A DNA stretch of 64,000 bases from positions 496,001-560,000 of the forward strand of contig NZ_WKKF01000002.1 of the NCBI RefSeq assembly GCF_009674765.1. Reading direction: 5' to 3'. Source of the stretch: Metabacillus idriensis. GTDB lineage: Bacteria > Bacillota > Bacilli > Bacillales > Bacillaceae. Numbering within the stretch: the first letter of the stretch is position 1; every line of letters starts with the position of its first letter. The notes below the pieces were generated by a model. It was not told the origin of the DNA, searched no databases, and saw nothing but the letters and a program-made list of their open reading frames with translations. A program made the translations under genes and the position numbers. Shown here piece after piece: positions 1 through 10,125 of the stretch.

Positions 1-1
1 T

Positions 2-574
2 ATTGGCTATTTAGTAGATGAGCTTAAAGAAAAGACAGACCGGGATATTAAGCTTTCGAATTTAGCGATTAAAGGCCAAGTCTCAGATCAGGTAGTGAAG
101 CAGCTTCAAAAACCTGAGATCAGAAGACAGGTCAGCGCCGCAGATACAATTGTTATGACCATTGGCGGAAATGACCTTTTTCAAGGCGGACAGGCGCTTG
201 AGAATTTGTCATCAGCGGAAAATGATCAGGCTAAAGCAAAATATTTAGCGAACTTAAAGAAAATCATTGGGGAACTTCGCAAGGTAAATCCTGAAGCAGC
301 TGTATATTATGTGGGTCTTTACAATCCCTTTAATGACCTGGAGGATGCAAAAACAACTTCTGCTATTGTAAGGCAGTGGAATTTTGAATCTGCTGAAATT
401 GCAGCGAACTATCCAAAGGTTGTCATGGTTCCGACATTTGATCTATTTGAGCAGAATGTAAACGATTATTTGTACAGCGACAAGTTTCATCCGAATTCAG
501 AAGGCTACAAGCTGATTGGAGAGCGGCTGGCATCTTTGATCGTGTTCAGCGGGGAGGGAAATCAGGATGACTAA
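2..574 (+). CDS. SGNH/GDSL-type esterase or lipase, C-terminal part
   Basis: The gene is cut by the left edge of the window: its frame is open from base 2, so the start and the GDS nucleophile block lie outside. The visible ~190 residues carry an oxyanion-type GGND motif (IGGNDLF) and a C-terminal DKFHPNSEGY block, which supplies the catalytic Asp-His pair of SGNH hydrolases. The family hydrolyses ester bonds of lipids or acylated sugars, and many Bacillus members are exported. The location here cannot be judged without the N-terminus. The stop codon overlaps the start of the next ABC ATPase gene by 8 bases, so the three genes at this end are probably one operon. The internal GTG at 95 is not the real start, because homologous-looking sequence continues upstream of it. 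The substrate is unknown. Confidence 0.85.
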   Translation: MGYLVDELKEKTDRDIKLSNLAIKGQVSDQVVKQLQKPEIRRQVSAADTIVMTIGGNDLFQGGQALENLSSAENDQAKAKYLANLKKIIGELRKVNPEAAVYYVGLYNPFNDLEDAKTTSAIVRQWNFESAEIAANYPKVVMVPTFDLFEQNVNDYLYSDKFHPNSEGYKLIGERLASLIVFSGEGNQDD

Positions 575-1484
575 CTCAAACGAAACACTGGTGGTTGAAA
601 ATCTACGGAAGAAAATAGGCAAAAAAGAAATCATCAAAGACATCTCTTTTCAGCTTGAAAGGGGAGAAGTGTTTGGATTTCTTGGTCCAAATGGCGCAGG
701 CAAAACAACAACGATCCGCATGCTTGTCGGATTGATAAAAGCAACGTCAGGCAAGATTACCATCTGCGGTCATGATCTTAAATCTGATTTTTCAAATGCC
801 ATCAAAAATATCGGCTGCATTGTTGAAAATCCTGAGCTGTATCCTTATTTGACAGGACTTGAAAACCTTCACTATTTCTTTAGAATGGTTCCTGGACTTC
901 CTAAGGAGCGCATCGATGAAGTCGTAGAGCTTGTCGGGCTGCAAAATCGGATTGGCGACAGGGTGAGCACTTATTCGCTGGGAATGCGCCAGCGCCTTGG
1001 AATCGCACAAGCATTATTAGGCAAGCCGAACGTGCTGATCTTAGACGAGCCGACAAACGGACTTGATCCTGTGGGCATCAGAGAGATGCGGGAATTCATT
1101 CGCTTTTTAGCTGAAAAAGAAGGCTTGAGTGTTCTTGTATCTTCCCATTTACTAAGTGAGATTCAGTTAATGTGCGACAGGGTCGCGATCATTTCTAAAG
1201 GGGCCATTCTTAAAGTAGATACAGTTGAGCACCTTCTTGCTGAAAAAGAACGGGTCATCTGGAGACTCGATCCGTTTGAAAAAGGAAAGGCCATCTTGGC
1301 GGGAGAAACAACCCTGATTGCCGAATATGATGACCGAATCATTACCTATAATGAGGAAGAAAGCATTCCCGCATGGAATGAGAAATTAGTTGGAGCCGGT
1401 GTAAAAGTGCGTGAAATTCAGACAAAATTGCCTACACTTGAAGATTTGTTTATCGAGCTGACTGAAGGTGAAACCATTGATTAA
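567..1484 (+). CDS. ABC transporter ATP-binding protein, BcrA/CcmA type
   Basis: This 305-residue ATPase should power the membrane protein encoded next. Visible motifs are Walker A (GPNGAGKTT, about residue 40), the signature YSLGMRQRLG (about 137-146) and Walker B with LILDEPTNGLDP, followed by the switch region SSHLLSEI. A ~90-residue C-terminal extension ends in LEDLFIELTEG, as in BcrA-like exporters of bacitracin and related peptides. The ATG at 567 overlaps the hydrolase stop codon, with a GGGGAGGGAAATCAGG ribosome binding region just upstream. The permease gene starts inside the 3' end. A second ATPase of exactly the same length and similar motifs lies at 38012, so the window carries two paralogous systems. 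The transported substrate cannot be read from sequence. Confidence 0.93.
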   Translation: MTNSNETLVVENLRKKIGKKEIIKDISFQLERGEVFGFLGPNGAGKTTTIRMLVGLIKATSGKITICGHDLKSDFSNAIKNIGCIVENPELYPYLTGLENLHYFFRMVPGLPKERIDEVVELVGLQNRIGDRVSTYSLGMRQRLGIAQALLGKPNVLILDEPTNGLDPVGIREMREFIRFLAEKEGLSVLVSSHLLSEIQLMCDRVAIISKGAILKVDTVEHLLAEKERVIWRLDPFEKGKAILAGETTLIAEYDDRIITYNEEESIPAWNEKLVGAGVKVREIQTKLPTLEDLFIELTEGETID

Positions 1485-2457
1485 CCTTGTCTATAATGAA
1501 ATGATCAAAATCATCCGGAAAAAGCGCCTTTTTATCATTGCCGGCATTTTAGCCGTACTCGTCGGACTCTTCACATATGCACAAATGAAAGAAGCGAAAA
1601 CCCTGCAGGAAGAATTGGGAACAACCGATTGGCGTTCTCAATTGCAGCAGGAAATTATCAATGCACAAAACAGATTGAGCTCTAGCGGCATCTCTGCAGA
1701 ATGGAAGAAATATTTGCAAATCCGGATGGAGCAGCAGCAGTACTACCTGGATAATGACATTAATCCGAGCGCTCCAGGAGCCCCAACCTTTATGAGGATG
1801 TTTGCCGAGAATTCAATTGACCTCCTGCTGCCGCTGATGGTCATGGTCATTGCAGCCGATCTCGTCTCTTCAGAGGCAACAAGGGGTACAATCAAGCTGC
1901 TGTTAACAAGGCCGGTTAAAAGGTGGAAGATCTTATTAAGCAAGTACATCACATTAATATTATCGGTCTCTTTTATCGTCTTATCGCTCGGAGTGCTGTC
2001 CTATCTCATATCAGGAACCGTCTTCGGATATGGGGGATGGAACATGCCGATCCTGACCGGGTTTACCGTTCAGGGGGAGGACTTGAACACCGATCAGGTA
2101 CGATTGGTTGAACAGTGGCAGTACATTTTAATGGAGCTTGGATTAGTATGGTTCGTGGCTGTTGTCGTCGGAACCTTGACTTTTACACTCTCCGTGCTCA
2201 TGAAAAGCACTGCCTCTGTTATGGGAGTCATGCTCGCAGCATTGATTGCAGGAGCGATTTTGGCGAATATGGTCTCCTCATGGGAATCAGCCAAGTATTT
2301 TTTCATGGTCAACCTAAGATTGACTGATTATGTAGCCGGCATGGCGCCTCCTATCAACGGGATGACTCTGGGCTTCTCCATGAGTGTCCTCGGCATCTGG
2401 GCAGCAGCCGGACTGATTGTTTCGTTTGTCGTGTTTTCGCGCAGGGATATTTATTGA
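1468..2457 (+). CDS. ABC-2 type transporter permease
   Basis: The 329-residue protein is the membrane partner of the preceding ATPase. It has an N-terminal helix after a basic segment (KIIRKKRLFIIAG), a long extracytoplasmic loop of about 90 residues, and five further hydrophobic segments. The residues SSEATRGTIKLLLTRPVKRWKILLSKY form the typical cytoplasmic coupling loop of ABC-2 permeases. The GTG start at 1468 overlaps the ATPase gene by 17 bases, which suggests translational coupling. The operon ends at a strong terminator directly after the stop. Known relatives export antimicrobial peptides or take part in envelope stress resistance. Pairing with an SGNH hydrolase is suggestive of envelope modification but unproven. 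Confidence 0.9.
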   Translation: MKPLINLVYNEMIKIIRKKRLFIIAGILAVLVGLFTYAQMKEAKTLQEELGTTDWRSQLQQEIINAQNRLSSSGISAEWKKYLQIRMEQQQYYLDNDINPSAPGAPTFMRMFAENSIDLLLPLMVMVIAADLVSSEATRGTIKLLLTRPVKRWKILLSKYITLILSVSFIVLSLGVLSYLISGTVFGYGGWNMPILTGFTVQGEDLNTDQVRLVEQWQYILMELGLVWFVAVVVGTLTFTLSVLMKSTASVMGVMLAALIAGAILANMVSSWESAKYFFMVNLRLTDYVAGMAPPINGMTLGFSMSVLGIWAAAGLIVSFVVFSRRDIY

Positions 2458-2461
2458 GTGG

Positions 2462-2488
2462 CAGCCGCTTGGTAGCGGCTGTTTTTTT
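2462..2488 (+). terminator. Rho-independent terminator of the hydrolase-ABC operon
   Basis: A perfect 8-bp stem (CAGCCGCT / AGCGGCTG) with a TGGT loop is followed by seven T residues. It lies 4 bases after the permease stop codon. Confidence 0.9.
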
Positions 2489-2492
2489 ATTT

Positions 2493-2605
2493 GGCTCTTT
2501 TCGTAAATATTGTTGCTACCAGACTAAATGTTAAAAACCTTAAGTGGAGCGGAAAGGAACGGACAACTTTTATCATGTAAAACAACAATCTATGCGAAAA
2601 CAGTC
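2493..2605. repeat. Family A intergenic repeat, short form (copy 1)
   Basis: One of seven copies seen in this window. The left end reads GGCTCTTTTCGTAAATATTG and the right end AACAACAATCTATGCGAAAA, which are imperfect inverted repeats of each other. Between them lies the conserved TAAGTGGA...GCGGAAAGGAACGGACAA core. This copy lacks the GC-rich palindromic insert found in the long copies. It lies between the convergent ABC operon and katA, with no coding content. The sequence from 2606 to 2690 shows nothing recognisable. Confidence 0.8.
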
Positions 2606-2693
2606 TTTTATTTAAAATGAGGAATTTAGTAAGAATAATGAAGTTTTCGGTTTGGCTAATCACAAGAAATCGTTCCTGCAGCCTTATCAATCT

Positions 2694-2724
2694 ACAAAAA
2701 AGCACCCGCCAACTAAGCGGGTGC
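2694..2724 (-). terminator. Terminator of katA
   Basis: An 8-bp perfect stem (GCACCCGC / GCGGGTGC, loop CAACTAA) is followed on the minus strand by TTTTTT. It lies about 50 bases past the katA stop codon. Confidence 0.88.
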
Positions 2725-2777
2725 AAAAGTGAGAATATAACCTGAGAACGAATTGTAAAGCTATTACTTTAAATTAC

Positions 2778-4235
2778 TTAAACCTGCTGCGGAACCTGAA
2801 GTCCAAGTCCCTGAGCTACACGCTGGCCGAATTCGGGATCAGCTTTATAAAGATGCGCGATTTGGCGCAGTTTGATTTCATCTTTCGTGACCGGAGCCAT
2901 TGCTTCAACATAGTTTTGAACAAGTCGGGCACGTTCTTCTTCACTTTGGAGGCGATAAAGGTCTCCAGGCTGAGTGTAGTGATCGTTATGATCGTAAGAG
3001 ACGCTGTCTGCAACGCCTTGAACAGGGTATGCCGCCTGTTTGTTTTCAGCTGATTCTGCTGGTCCGCCGAAGCTGTTTGGCTCGTAGTAGACAGAGCCGC
3101 CGCCGTTGTTGTCAAAGCGCATTTGGCCGTCTCGCTGGTAAGTGTTGACTTCATTTTTAGGACGGTTAATCGGCAGTGCCTGATGGTTCGCACCTACACG
3201 GTAGCGATGTGCATCATGGTAGGCAAACAAACGGCCTTGAAGCATTTTGTCCGGAGATACGTCGACTCCAGGCACAAGTGTTCCAGGAGAGAATGTAGCC
3301 TGCTCGACTTCTGCAAAGTAGTTTTCCGGATTGCGGTTTAGAACCATGCGGCCAACCTCAATTAACGGATAGTCTTTTTGTGACCATACTTTAGTAACAT
3401 CGAATGGATCGAAGCGATATGTGTCCGCATCTTCTAAAGGCATGATCTGCACGTACATTTTCCATGCAGGGAAATCACCTTTTTCAATGGCATTAAACAG
3501 GTCTTCTGTGTGGTAGTCCGGATTTTCTCCAGCAATTTTAGCTGCAAGTTCCGGAGCAAGGTTTTGGATGCCCTGTTCTGTTTTGAAGTGATATTTAATC
3601 CACACGCCGTCGCCTTCAGCATTTGTCCATTTAAATGTATGGCTTCCGAAGCCATGCATATGACGGAACGTTGCCGGAATACCGCGGTCAGACATCAAGA
3701 TTGTTACCTGATGAAGAGATTCAGGTGAAAGAGACCAGAAATCCCAAACAGCATCTGGATTTTTCAAGTGTGTTTGCGGATGGCGCTTTTGTGTGTGGAT
3801 GAAATCAGGGAATTTAATTGCATCGCGAATGAAGAAAACCGGCGTATTGTTTCCGACCAAGTCATAGTTTCCTTCTTCTGTATAGAATTTCAAAGCAAAT
3901 CCGCGCGGGTCGCGCACTGTATCAGCTGAACCGTTTTCTCCGGCTACAGTTGAGAAACGGACGAACATAGGTGTGCGTTTACCCAATTCTGATAAGAAAT
4001 TTGCTTTTGTATATTTTGTTACATCATTTGTTACTTCAAAATAACCATGTGCTCCTGCACCTTTTGCATGAACGACGCGCTCAGGCACACGTTCTCTGTT
4101 AAAGTGTGCAAGCTTCTCTAAAAGGTGGACATCTTGAATTAACGTTGGACCGCGAGAACCTGCTGTTATTGAATTCTGGTTGTCCCCGACAGGCGCACCC
4201 CAACTAGTAGTAAGATTTTTTCTCTCATTACTCAT
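2778..4235 (-). CDS. katA: Catalase, monofunctional haem type
   Basis: This 485-residue protein should decompose hydrogen peroxide to water and oxygen in the cytoplasm. The N-terminal catalytic His lies in [11 protein letters not shown], the distal Asn region is [12 protein letters not shown], and the proximal haem-ligand Tyr lies in [14 protein letters not shown]. Length and motif order match small-subunit clade Bacillus catalases such as KatA. I chose the ATG at 4235 (MSNERKN) over one four codons upstream because an AGGTGATT ribosome binding site sits at proper distance before it. A perfect PerR box lies about 80 bases upstream, so peroxide induction by PerR is expected. The gene is monocistronic, with its own terminator. 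Confidence 0.97.
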   Translation of the reverse strand: MSNERKNLTTSWGAPVGDNQNSITAGSRGPTLIQDVHLLEKLAHFNRERVPERVVHAKGAGAHGYFEVTNDVTKYTKANFLSELGKRTPMFVRFSTVAGENGSADTVRDPRGFALKFYTEEGNYDLVGNNTPVFFIRDAIKFPDFIHTQKRHPQTHLKNPDAVWDFWSLSPESLHQVTILMSDRGIPATFRHMHGFGSHTFKWTNAEGDGVWIKYHFKTEQGIQNLAPELAAKIAGENPDYHTEDLFNAIEKGDFPAWKMYVQIMPLEDADTYRFDPFDVTKVWSQKDYPLIEVGRMVLNRNPENYFAEVEQATFSPGTLVPGVDVSPDKMLQGRLFAYHDAHRYRVGANHQALPINRPKNEVNTYQRDGQMRFDNNGGGSVYYEPNSFGGPAESAENKQAAYPVQGVADSVSYDHNDHYTQPGDLYRLQSEEERARLVQNYVEAMAPVTKDEIKLRQIAHLYKADPEFGQRVAQGLGLQVPQQV

Positions 4236-4274
4236 AAATCGAATCACCTCATAGTTTTATATTATTTAACCCAT

Positions 4275-4289
4275 TTATAATGATAACAT
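4275..4289. promoter_or_regulatory. Second, weaker PerR-like box upstream of katA
   Basis: TTATAATGATAACAT matches the PerR consensus TTATAATNATTATAA at most positions. It lies between the perfect box and the katA start, so it may be an auxiliary site. This could be chance in such AT-rich sequence. Confidence 0.4.
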
Positions 4290-4314
4290 CTCTCAGTAAA
4301 AAATCAATATTATT

Positions 4315-4329
4315 TTATAATTATTATAA
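4315..4329. promoter_or_regulatory. PerR box upstream of katA
   Basis: TTATAATTATTATAA is a complete match to the published PerR consensus TTATAATNATTATAA. It lies 80 bases before the katA start codon in the divergent katA-czcD intergenic region. PerR represses catalase genes in bacilli until peroxide oxidises its iron-bound histidines. Confidence 0.85.
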
Positions 4330-4480
4330 ATTAATAGTTTGTAAAAATAGTTTGCATAATCAATCCGATAAATTCGTTCTTCAATCTTGAAATCCTCTCA
4401 TATAACTTTTTTAATGAAAAATATAGGGTATGTGAAACATAAATATATCTTGCAATTGTTGAAATTATTTGAAATAATTA

Positions 4481-4505
4481 ATATATGAACACATACTCAT
4501 ATAAT
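4481..4505. promoter_or_regulatory. CzrA/ArsR-type operator before czcD
   Basis: The imperfect palindrome TATGAACACATACTCATA, extended by AT on both sides, resembles the TATGAA...TTCATA operators of zinc-sensing ArsR proteins such as CzrA. It ends about 20 bases before the czcD start and would cover the promoter or start region. The matching repressor gene, czrA, lies just past czcD. The exact promoter hexamers are ambiguous. Confidence 0.65.
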
Positions 4506-4526
4506 GTTGAATTGGGGGGATTGAAA

Positions 4527-5453
4527 ATGGGGCACTCGCATAATCATCACGGCCATGAGGGGCATCATCACCACCACCACCATACAAGTAATAAAAAGGC
4601 GCTCCTTCTGGCATTTTCCATTATCACTCTTTTCATGATTGTGGAAGTGATCGGGGGATTGCTGACAAATAGTCTGGCGCTGCTGTCTGATGCGGGACAT
4701 ATGCTCAGTGACGCAGCAGCATTGGGTTTAAGCTATCTTGCAATGACATTTGGAGCAAAAGGCGCTTCAACATCTAAAACGTTCGGCTATAAAAGGTTTG
4801 AGATTTTGGCTGCCTTTATTAACGGCCTCACATTAATCATTATTGCACTCTATATATTCGCAGAAGCATATCAGCGCTTTATCGATCCGCCTGAGGTCAT
4901 CAGTTCTGGCATGCTCTTGATTTCCAGTATTGGTCTGCTTGTCAATATCGCGGCTGCTTTTATCCTGATGCGCGGTGATAAGGAAGAAAATCTGAATGTA
5001 AGAAGTGCTTTCCTGCATGTTATTGGCGATATGCTTGGTTCTGTTGGCGCAATTATCGCGGCGCTTCTTATTATGTTTTTTGGCTGGGGCTTGGCAGATC
5101 CAATCGCGAGTATTATTGTTGCGGTGCTGATTATCATCAGCGGTTTCCGCGTGACGAAGGATTCTTTTCATATTTTAATGGAAGGTGCACCTGGGAATTT
5201 GAAAACGGATGATATTCGGGCTGCTCTCCTGACAATGGAGGAAGTGTGCGGCGTCCATGATTTGCATGTATGGTCGATTACGTCAGATTTCCCGGCTCTA
5301 AGCTGTCATTTAGTAGTTGAGAGCGGGGAGAATCAGCAGGACTTATTGAAAAAAGCCAACCGGATCCTGCATGATCAATTTGGACTGCATCATACAACGA
5401 TTCAGATTGATCGAAAAGATTCAGCATGCTGCGGGGATGATCATTGTAATTAA
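4527..5453 (+). CDS. czcD: Cation diffusion facilitator, zinc/cadmium/cobalt exporter
   Basis: The 308-residue CDF protein should export zinc, cobalt or cadmium across the plasma membrane in exchange for protons. It opens with a histidine-rich metal-binding tail (GHSHNHHGHEG followed by seven His). Six transmembrane segments follow, with the paired metal-site motifs DAGHMLSD in helix 2 and HVIGD in helix 5. A cytoplasmic C-terminal domain contains VHDLHVWSI. I chose the ATG at 4527 because GGGGGGA lies 6 bases upstream; an earlier ATG at 4485 lies within the operator. The neighbouring czrA, cadC and cadA genes make a coherent metal-resistance island. CzrA control is likely. Confidence 0.95.
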   Translation: MGHSHNHHGHEGHHHHHHHTSNKKALLLAFSIITLFMIVEVIGGLLTNSLALLSDAGHMLSDAAALGLSYLAMTFGAKGASTSKTFGYKRFEILAAFINGLTLIIIALYIFAEAYQRFIDPPEVISSGMLLISSIGLLVNIAAAFILMRGDKEENLNVRSAFLHVIGDMLGSVGAIIAALLIMFFGWGLADPIASIIVAVLIIISGFRVTKDSFHILMEGAPGNLKTDDIRAALLTMEEVCGVHDLHVWSITSDFPALSCHLVVESGENQQDLLKKANRILHDQFGLHHTTIQIDRKDSACCGDDHCN

Positions 5454-5480
5454 AAAGAGACACGGTTGTGTCTCTTTTTT
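5452..5480. terminator. Terminator of czcD
   Basis: A 12-bp stem (AAAAAGAGACAC / GTGTCTCTTTTT, loop GGTT) begins at the czcD stop codon and is followed by further T residues. Confidence 0.88.
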
Positions 5481-5557
5481 GTGGTGTTCGGCTAAATAAA
5501 TAGGATTATGGCTAAATTTACAACAAAACGGTGATCGCAAAAAAAGCGTTTGGTTAA

Positions 5558-5836
5558 ATGAAGTCCCAATTGGGGGAACATCGCATTACACGGTGTCCAG
5601 CTCCACCTCCTAGTCCCTCGGCCAGAACAAATTCCCCCAAAAAGGCGGGAACCGGACTTTTCGGGTGAATTCTTATCTGTCTGTCGGGCCTGACCAGTCG
5701 GTTCCGCTTTTCGTGGTGTCTAGCTCCACCGCCCAACTCCTCGGCCAGAACGTCTCATCCAGCAAAGGCAAAAAGCGCCTTCACTGGCTGAGACTTATCT
5801 GTCTGTCGGAGCTAAACGGGCGGTTCCGCTTTTCGG
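5558..5836. repeat. Family B intergenic repeat, two tandem units (copy 1)
   Basis: This 280-base non-coding stretch contains two adjacent units, about 5590-5717 and 5718-5836. Each has CTCCACC..CCTCGGCCAGAAC at its left and ATCTGTCTGTCGG...GGTTCCGCTTTTCG at its right. Each unit folds into a hairpin in its middle. The element abuts the stop codon of czrA. Open frames across it are by-products of the repeat and are not gene-like. Confidence 0.75.
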
Positions 5837-6157
5837 TTAATGCCTAGCATGCTCAATCGTCTGCTTCAATAGCCCGATAACGTGTTCGTCGTCATGTGAA
5901 TAGAATAAGGTTGTCCCTTCGCGGCGGAATTTGACGAGACGGAGGTTTTTTAGAAATCTCAGCTGGTGGGATACGGTTGATTGGAGAAGAGATAATGTAT
6001 CGGCAATTTCATTTACGGATCGTTCCCCTTGGGTGAGCAGGTTTAATATGCGAAGCCGTGTCGGATCCGACAGCGCCTTGAAGGTCTGGGAAGCGATGAA
6101 AAGGGTTTCTTCGTCCAGGTCCTGAAACGTGTCTGCGTCTAGGTTTTCTTTTTTCAT
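5837..6157 (-). CDS. czrA: ArsR-family zinc/cobalt-responsive repressor
   Basis: The 106-residue winged-helix repressor has the ArsR core [17 protein letters not shown], a recognition helix around [16 protein letters not shown], and the alpha-5 metal site. The latter is seen as D-E-H in SHDDEH and H-x-x-H in IEHARH, the ligand set known from CzrA. Metal binding releases DNA and opens czcD and possibly cadA expression. The start has an AAGGAGACT ribosome binding site. It is transcribed away from cadC from a promoter whose -35 lies next to a TCAAA-N6-TTTGA operator. The resemblance to Bacillus subtilis CzrA is strong throughout. Confidence 0.92.
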   Translation of the reverse strand: MKKENLDADTFQDLDEETLFIASQTFKALSDPTRLRILNLLTQGERSVNEIADTLSLLQSTVSHQLRFLKNLRLVKFRREGTTLFYSHDDEHVIGLLKQTIEHARH

Positions 6158-6190
6158 CGTGAGTCTCCTTCTGACTTCTTATGTAAATTC

Positions 6191-6219
6191 ATTATAGGAA
6201 AGATTATCTATTTATACAA
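6191..6219 (-). promoter_or_regulatory. Promoter of czrA
   Basis: On the minus strand, -35 TTGTAT (6214-6219) and -10 TATAAT (6191-6196) are separated by 17 bases. The first CadC-type operator lies immediately upstream of the -35. Confidence 0.7.
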
Positions 6220-6223
6220 ACAT

Positions 6224-6239
6224 TCAAATTGTTGTTTGA
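6224..6239. promoter_or_regulatory. CadC-type operator 1
   Basis: TCAAATTGTTGTTTGA has the form TCAAA-N6-TTTGA. It covers the -35 hexamer of the cadC promoter and lies next to the divergent czrA promoter. The AAA/TTT arms resemble known cad operators bound by CadC. Confidence 0.65.
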
Positions 6240-6264
6240 CTGTTCATGCTTCCCTGCATATACT
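6236..6264 (+). promoter_or_regulatory. Promoter of cadC-cadA
   Basis: -35 TTGACT (6236-6241), a 17-base spacer and -10 TATACT (6259-6264) form a near-consensus SigA promoter. It is bracketed by the two TCAAA-N6-TTTGA operators. Confidence 0.85.
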
Positions 6265-6268
6265 TTAA

Positions 6269-6284
6269 TCAAATGAACGTTTGA
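6269..6284. promoter_or_regulatory. CadC-type operator 2
   Basis: TCAAATGAACGTTTGA repeats the TCAAA-N6-TTTGA form of operator 1, centred 45 bases downstream and covering the predicted transcription start. A repressor bound here would block initiation. Confidence 0.65.
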
Positions 6285-6303
6285 ATGAATAGGATGTGAT
6301 GAA

Positions 6304-6687
6304 GTGAAGATGCAGGATGTATGTGAAATAACTTGTGTGGATTCGGAAAAAGTGGAACGGGTTAAGAATAAGCTTCGCGGGCAGGAAACGGCTAATGTGA
6401 CGAAAATCTACAAAGCCCTTGCTGATGATACTCGATTGAAAATTGCTTATGCGCTTTTAGAAGAAGAGGAGCTTTGTGTCTGTGATGTGGCGAATATCGT
6501 CGGGGCTACCACTGCGACGGCATCGCATCATTTAAGGCTTTTGAAAAATACGGGGCTTGCTAAATTCCGCAAAGAAGGAAAGCTAGTCTATTATTCATTG
6601 GATGATGATCATGTAAAGCAGCTGATTCAGCTTGCATTTGAACATCAGGGGGAGATGAGCCAGCGTGGGAGCAGAACAATCGGCTGA
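6304..6687 (+). CDS. cadC: Cadmium/lead-responsive ArsR-family repressor
   Basis: The 127-residue repressor has both halves of the CadC thiolate metal site: CEITC near the N-terminus (C7 and C11) and ELCVCD in the recognition region. The helix-turn-helix is [16 protein letters not shown]. The GTG at 6304 is preferred over the ATG two codons on, because [11 protein letters not shown] then lines up with the N-terminus of characterised CadC. The C-terminus overlaps cadA by 23 bases. CadC releases operator DNA on binding Cd(II), Pb(II) or Zn(II) and controls its own operon. Two matching operators flank the promoter. Confidence 0.93.
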   Translation: MKMQDVCEITCVDSEKVERVKNKLRGQETANVTKIYKALADDTRLKIAYALLEEEELCVCDVANIVGATTATASHHLRLLKNTGLAKFRKEGKLVYYSLDDDHVKQLIQLAFEHQGEMSQRGSRTIG

Positions 6688-8806
6688 AAAAAACGTGTAC
6701 CGGGTTCAGGGATTTACCTGCGCAGGCTGTGCCGGGAAATTCGAACGCAATGTAAAAGAACTTGATGGTGTAACCGATGCCAAAGTGAATTTCGGTGCCG
6801 CTAAATTAACAGTGATTGGCAAAGCGAGCATGCGCGATATTGAAAAAGCAGGTGCGTTCGAGCATCTTAAAATTCTTTCTGAAAAGGGAGCCGTTCAAGC
6901 GCCTAAAGAAACATTCCTAAAAAAATACGGTGCACTTCTGGTATCAGCACTGTTCATAGTGATGGGCTATTATGCTTTATTTTCATATGGGGAAGAGAGT
7001 GCCCCGTCTATCTTTGCCTTTTTGGCTGCCATCATCATCGGAGGATACTCCCTGTTTATCACAGGGTTTAAAAATTTGATTCGACTTGAGTTTGATATGC
7101 GAACGCTCATGACGATTGCCATTATTGGCGCCGCCATTATTGGGGAATGGAGCGAAGGGGCTGTTGTAGTTATCCTGTTTGCCATCAGTGAAGCCCTGGA
7201 ATCCTACTCAATGGACCGGGCTCGCAAGTCCATTCGTTCGTTAATGGATATCGCTCCGAAAGAAGCGTTAATTAGACGAAACGGCGTTGAAAGCTCCATT
7301 TCCGTGGATGAAATTGAAGCCGGCGATATAATGATTGTGAAGCCGGGCCAGAAAATTGCCATGGATGGAGTTGTTGTTAAAGGGGTATCTGCTGTTAATC
7401 AGGCGTCCATCACGGGTGAATCGCTCCCCGCAGAAAAAGAACCTGGGGCGGAAGTGTTTGCAGGAACTCTTAACGAGGAAGGCTTGCTTGAAGTAAAGGT
7501 TACCAAGCTTGCTGATGATACGACGATTGCTAAAATCATTCATTTAGTAGAAGAAGCTCAGGCGGAACGCGCACCATCGCAGGCATTTGTAGACAAGTTT
7601 GCAAAGTGGTATACACCTGCGATTATGGCGGTTGCCTTTTTAGTCGCTGTTATTCCGCCGCTGTTTTTCGGCGGTATGTGGGATACTTGGATTTATCAGG
7701 GATTAGCCGTTCTGGTTGTCGGCTGTCCGTGTGCACTTGTCATCTCAACACCTGTTTCCATTGTCACGGCCATTGGAAACGCTGCGAGAAATGGAGTTTT
7801 AATCAAAGGCGGTATTTACCTTGAAGAATTAAGCCGAATCAAGGCGGTTGCCTTTGATAAAACAGGCACCTTAACAAAAGGGGCTCCTGTGGTTACCGAT
7901 TTTGACGTTTTACAATCGGGAATTTCACAGAATGACTTATTTAAATTGGTAAGTGCGCTTGAATATAGATCACAGCATCCGCTTGCTTCTGCGTTTATTA
8001 AAAAAGCAGAGCAGCAGGAGCTCGATTATAAATCTCTGATTGTAGATGAATTCGCGTCCATCACTGGAAAAGGCATTAAAGGAAAGATTGAACAAGAGTG
8101 GTACTACGTTGGAAATGTTTCGCTGTTTGAAGATATGCTGGGGCGTACACTTGAAGGTGAATTAAGAAACAAGGTTGATTCTTTGCAGAAACAGGGAAAA
8201 ACAGTCATGCTCGCTGGTACGAATGAAGTGGTGCTTGCTGTATCAGCAGTGGCAGACGAGGTCCGTGAAAGCAGTGTCCGTGTTGTGAAGCAGCTAAAAG
8301 AGCTTGGCATTCAAAAGACCATCATGCTGACGGGGGATCATGCAAGTACCGCGGCAGCAATCGGACATCAGTTAGAAGTGTCTGAGATTCATGCTGAGCT
8401 GCTTCCTCAGCATAAACTGGATGCCGTGAAAAAGATACAAGGTGAATACGGGGCAGCCGCAATGGTGGGGGATGGCGTAAATGATGCTCCTGCCCTTGCT
8501 GCAGCATCAGTTGGTATCGCGATGGGAGGAGCTGGGACGGATACGGCTCTTGAAACAGCAGATGTTGCCCTAATGGGAGATGATCTGAAAAAACTGCCAC
8601 TTGCGATTGAACTGAGCCGCAAAACGCTTGTCATTATTAAGCAGAACATCGCCTTTGCCTTAGGGCTCAAACTGCTTGCCTTGCTGCTCGTTGTTCCAGG
8701 ATGGCTGACATTATGGATCGCGATTTTTGCAGATATGGGTGCGACTTTGCTTGTTACGTTAAATGGATTGAGGCTTTTAAGAGTGAAGGAAAAGAAAGAC
8801 AGCTAG
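6665..8806 (+). CDS. cadA: Heavy-metal P1B-type ATPase, cadmium/zinc exporter
   Basis: The 713-residue pump should expel Cd(II), Zn(II) and Pb(II) using ATP. In order it shows one heavy-metal-associated domain with GFTCAGCAG (C19, C22), the transmembrane CPC metal site (about 354-356), the phosphorylated Asp in DKTGT (about 398), the nucleotide-binding SQHP motif, and the hinge [11 protein letters not shown]. The start is a GTG inside cadC with GGGGGAG 10 bases before it, implying coupled translation. An ATG-initiated alternative would lose the metal-binding domain. A strong terminator follows, so cadC-cadA is a two-gene unit. Confidence 0.95.
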   Translation: MGAEQSAEKNVYRVQGFTCAGCAGKFERNVKELDGVTDAKVNFGAAKLTVIGKASMRDIEKAGAFEHLKILSEKGAVQAPKETFLKKYGALLVSALFIVMGYYALFSYGEESAPSIFAFLAAIIIGGYSLFITGFKNLIRLEFDMRTLMTIAIIGAAIIGEWSEGAVVVILFAISEALESYSMDRARKSIRSLMDIAPKEALIRRNGVESSISVDEIEAGDIMIVKPGQKIAMDGVVVKGVSAVNQASITGESLPAEKEPGAEVFAGTLNEEGLLEVKVTKLADDTTIAKIIHLVEEAQAERAPSQAFVDKFAKWYTPAIMAVAFLVAVIPPLFFGGMWDTWIYQGLAVLVVGCPCALVISTPVSIVTAIGNAARNGVLIKGGIYLEELSRIKAVAFDKTGTLTKGAPVVTDFDVLQSGISQNDLFKLVSALEYRSQHPLASAFIKKAEQQELDYKSLIVDEFASITGKGIKGKIEQEWYYVGNVSLFEDMLGRTLEGELRNKVDSLQKQGKTVMLAGTNEVVLAVSAVADEVRESSVRVVKQLKELGIQKTIMLTGDHASTAAAIGHQLEVSEIHAELLPQHKLDAVKKIQGEYGAAAMVGDGVNDAPALAAASVGIAMGGAGTDTALETADVALMGDDLKKLPLAIELSRKTLVIIKQNIAFALGLKLLALLLVVPGWLTLWIAIFADMGATLLVTLNGLRLLRVKEKKDS

Positions 8807-8840
8807 CATGAACCGATTAGTGGTTCATGCTCTTTTTTTT
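8805..8840 (+). terminator. Terminator of cadC-cadA
   Basis: The stem AGCATGAACC / GGTTCATGCT with a 7-base loop is followed by CTTTTTTTT and overlaps the cadA stop codon. The 130 bases beyond it, up to the ldh terminator, hold nothing recognisable. Confidence 0.9.
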
Positions 8841-8970
8841 AGGAGGGCTAGAAATTGAGGACTTTATCTTGAAAAGAAGAATGGCAGCTGAATTTTTGGA
8901 TAGTCGCTAAATCAGAAAATCTTCATTCAGTTAAAATAATTGGCAAACCGGCTATAAGAACCTTTATTTC

Positions 8971-9006
8971 AGCTAAAAAGAAAAACTCCAGCTTCTAAAG
9001 CCGGAG
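8971..9006 (-). terminator. Terminator of ldh
   Basis: The stem CTCCAGCTT / AAGCCGGAG has one mismatch and is followed by an almost pure T tract on the minus strand. It lies 40 bases past the ldh stop. Confidence 0.82.
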
Positions 9007-9048
9007 CAGAACGGTCTTTTTCTAACGAATCAGGTACACAGCCGATTT

Positions 9049-10116
<1,068 letters not shown>

Positions 10117-10125
10117 TTATAATCG

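Noticed and set aside
2816-3193. 125-residue open frame on the minus strand inside katA, and several plus-strand frames over the same gene
   Set aside because: They lie fully within a clear catalase gene, have no ribosome binding site and have shadow-like composition.
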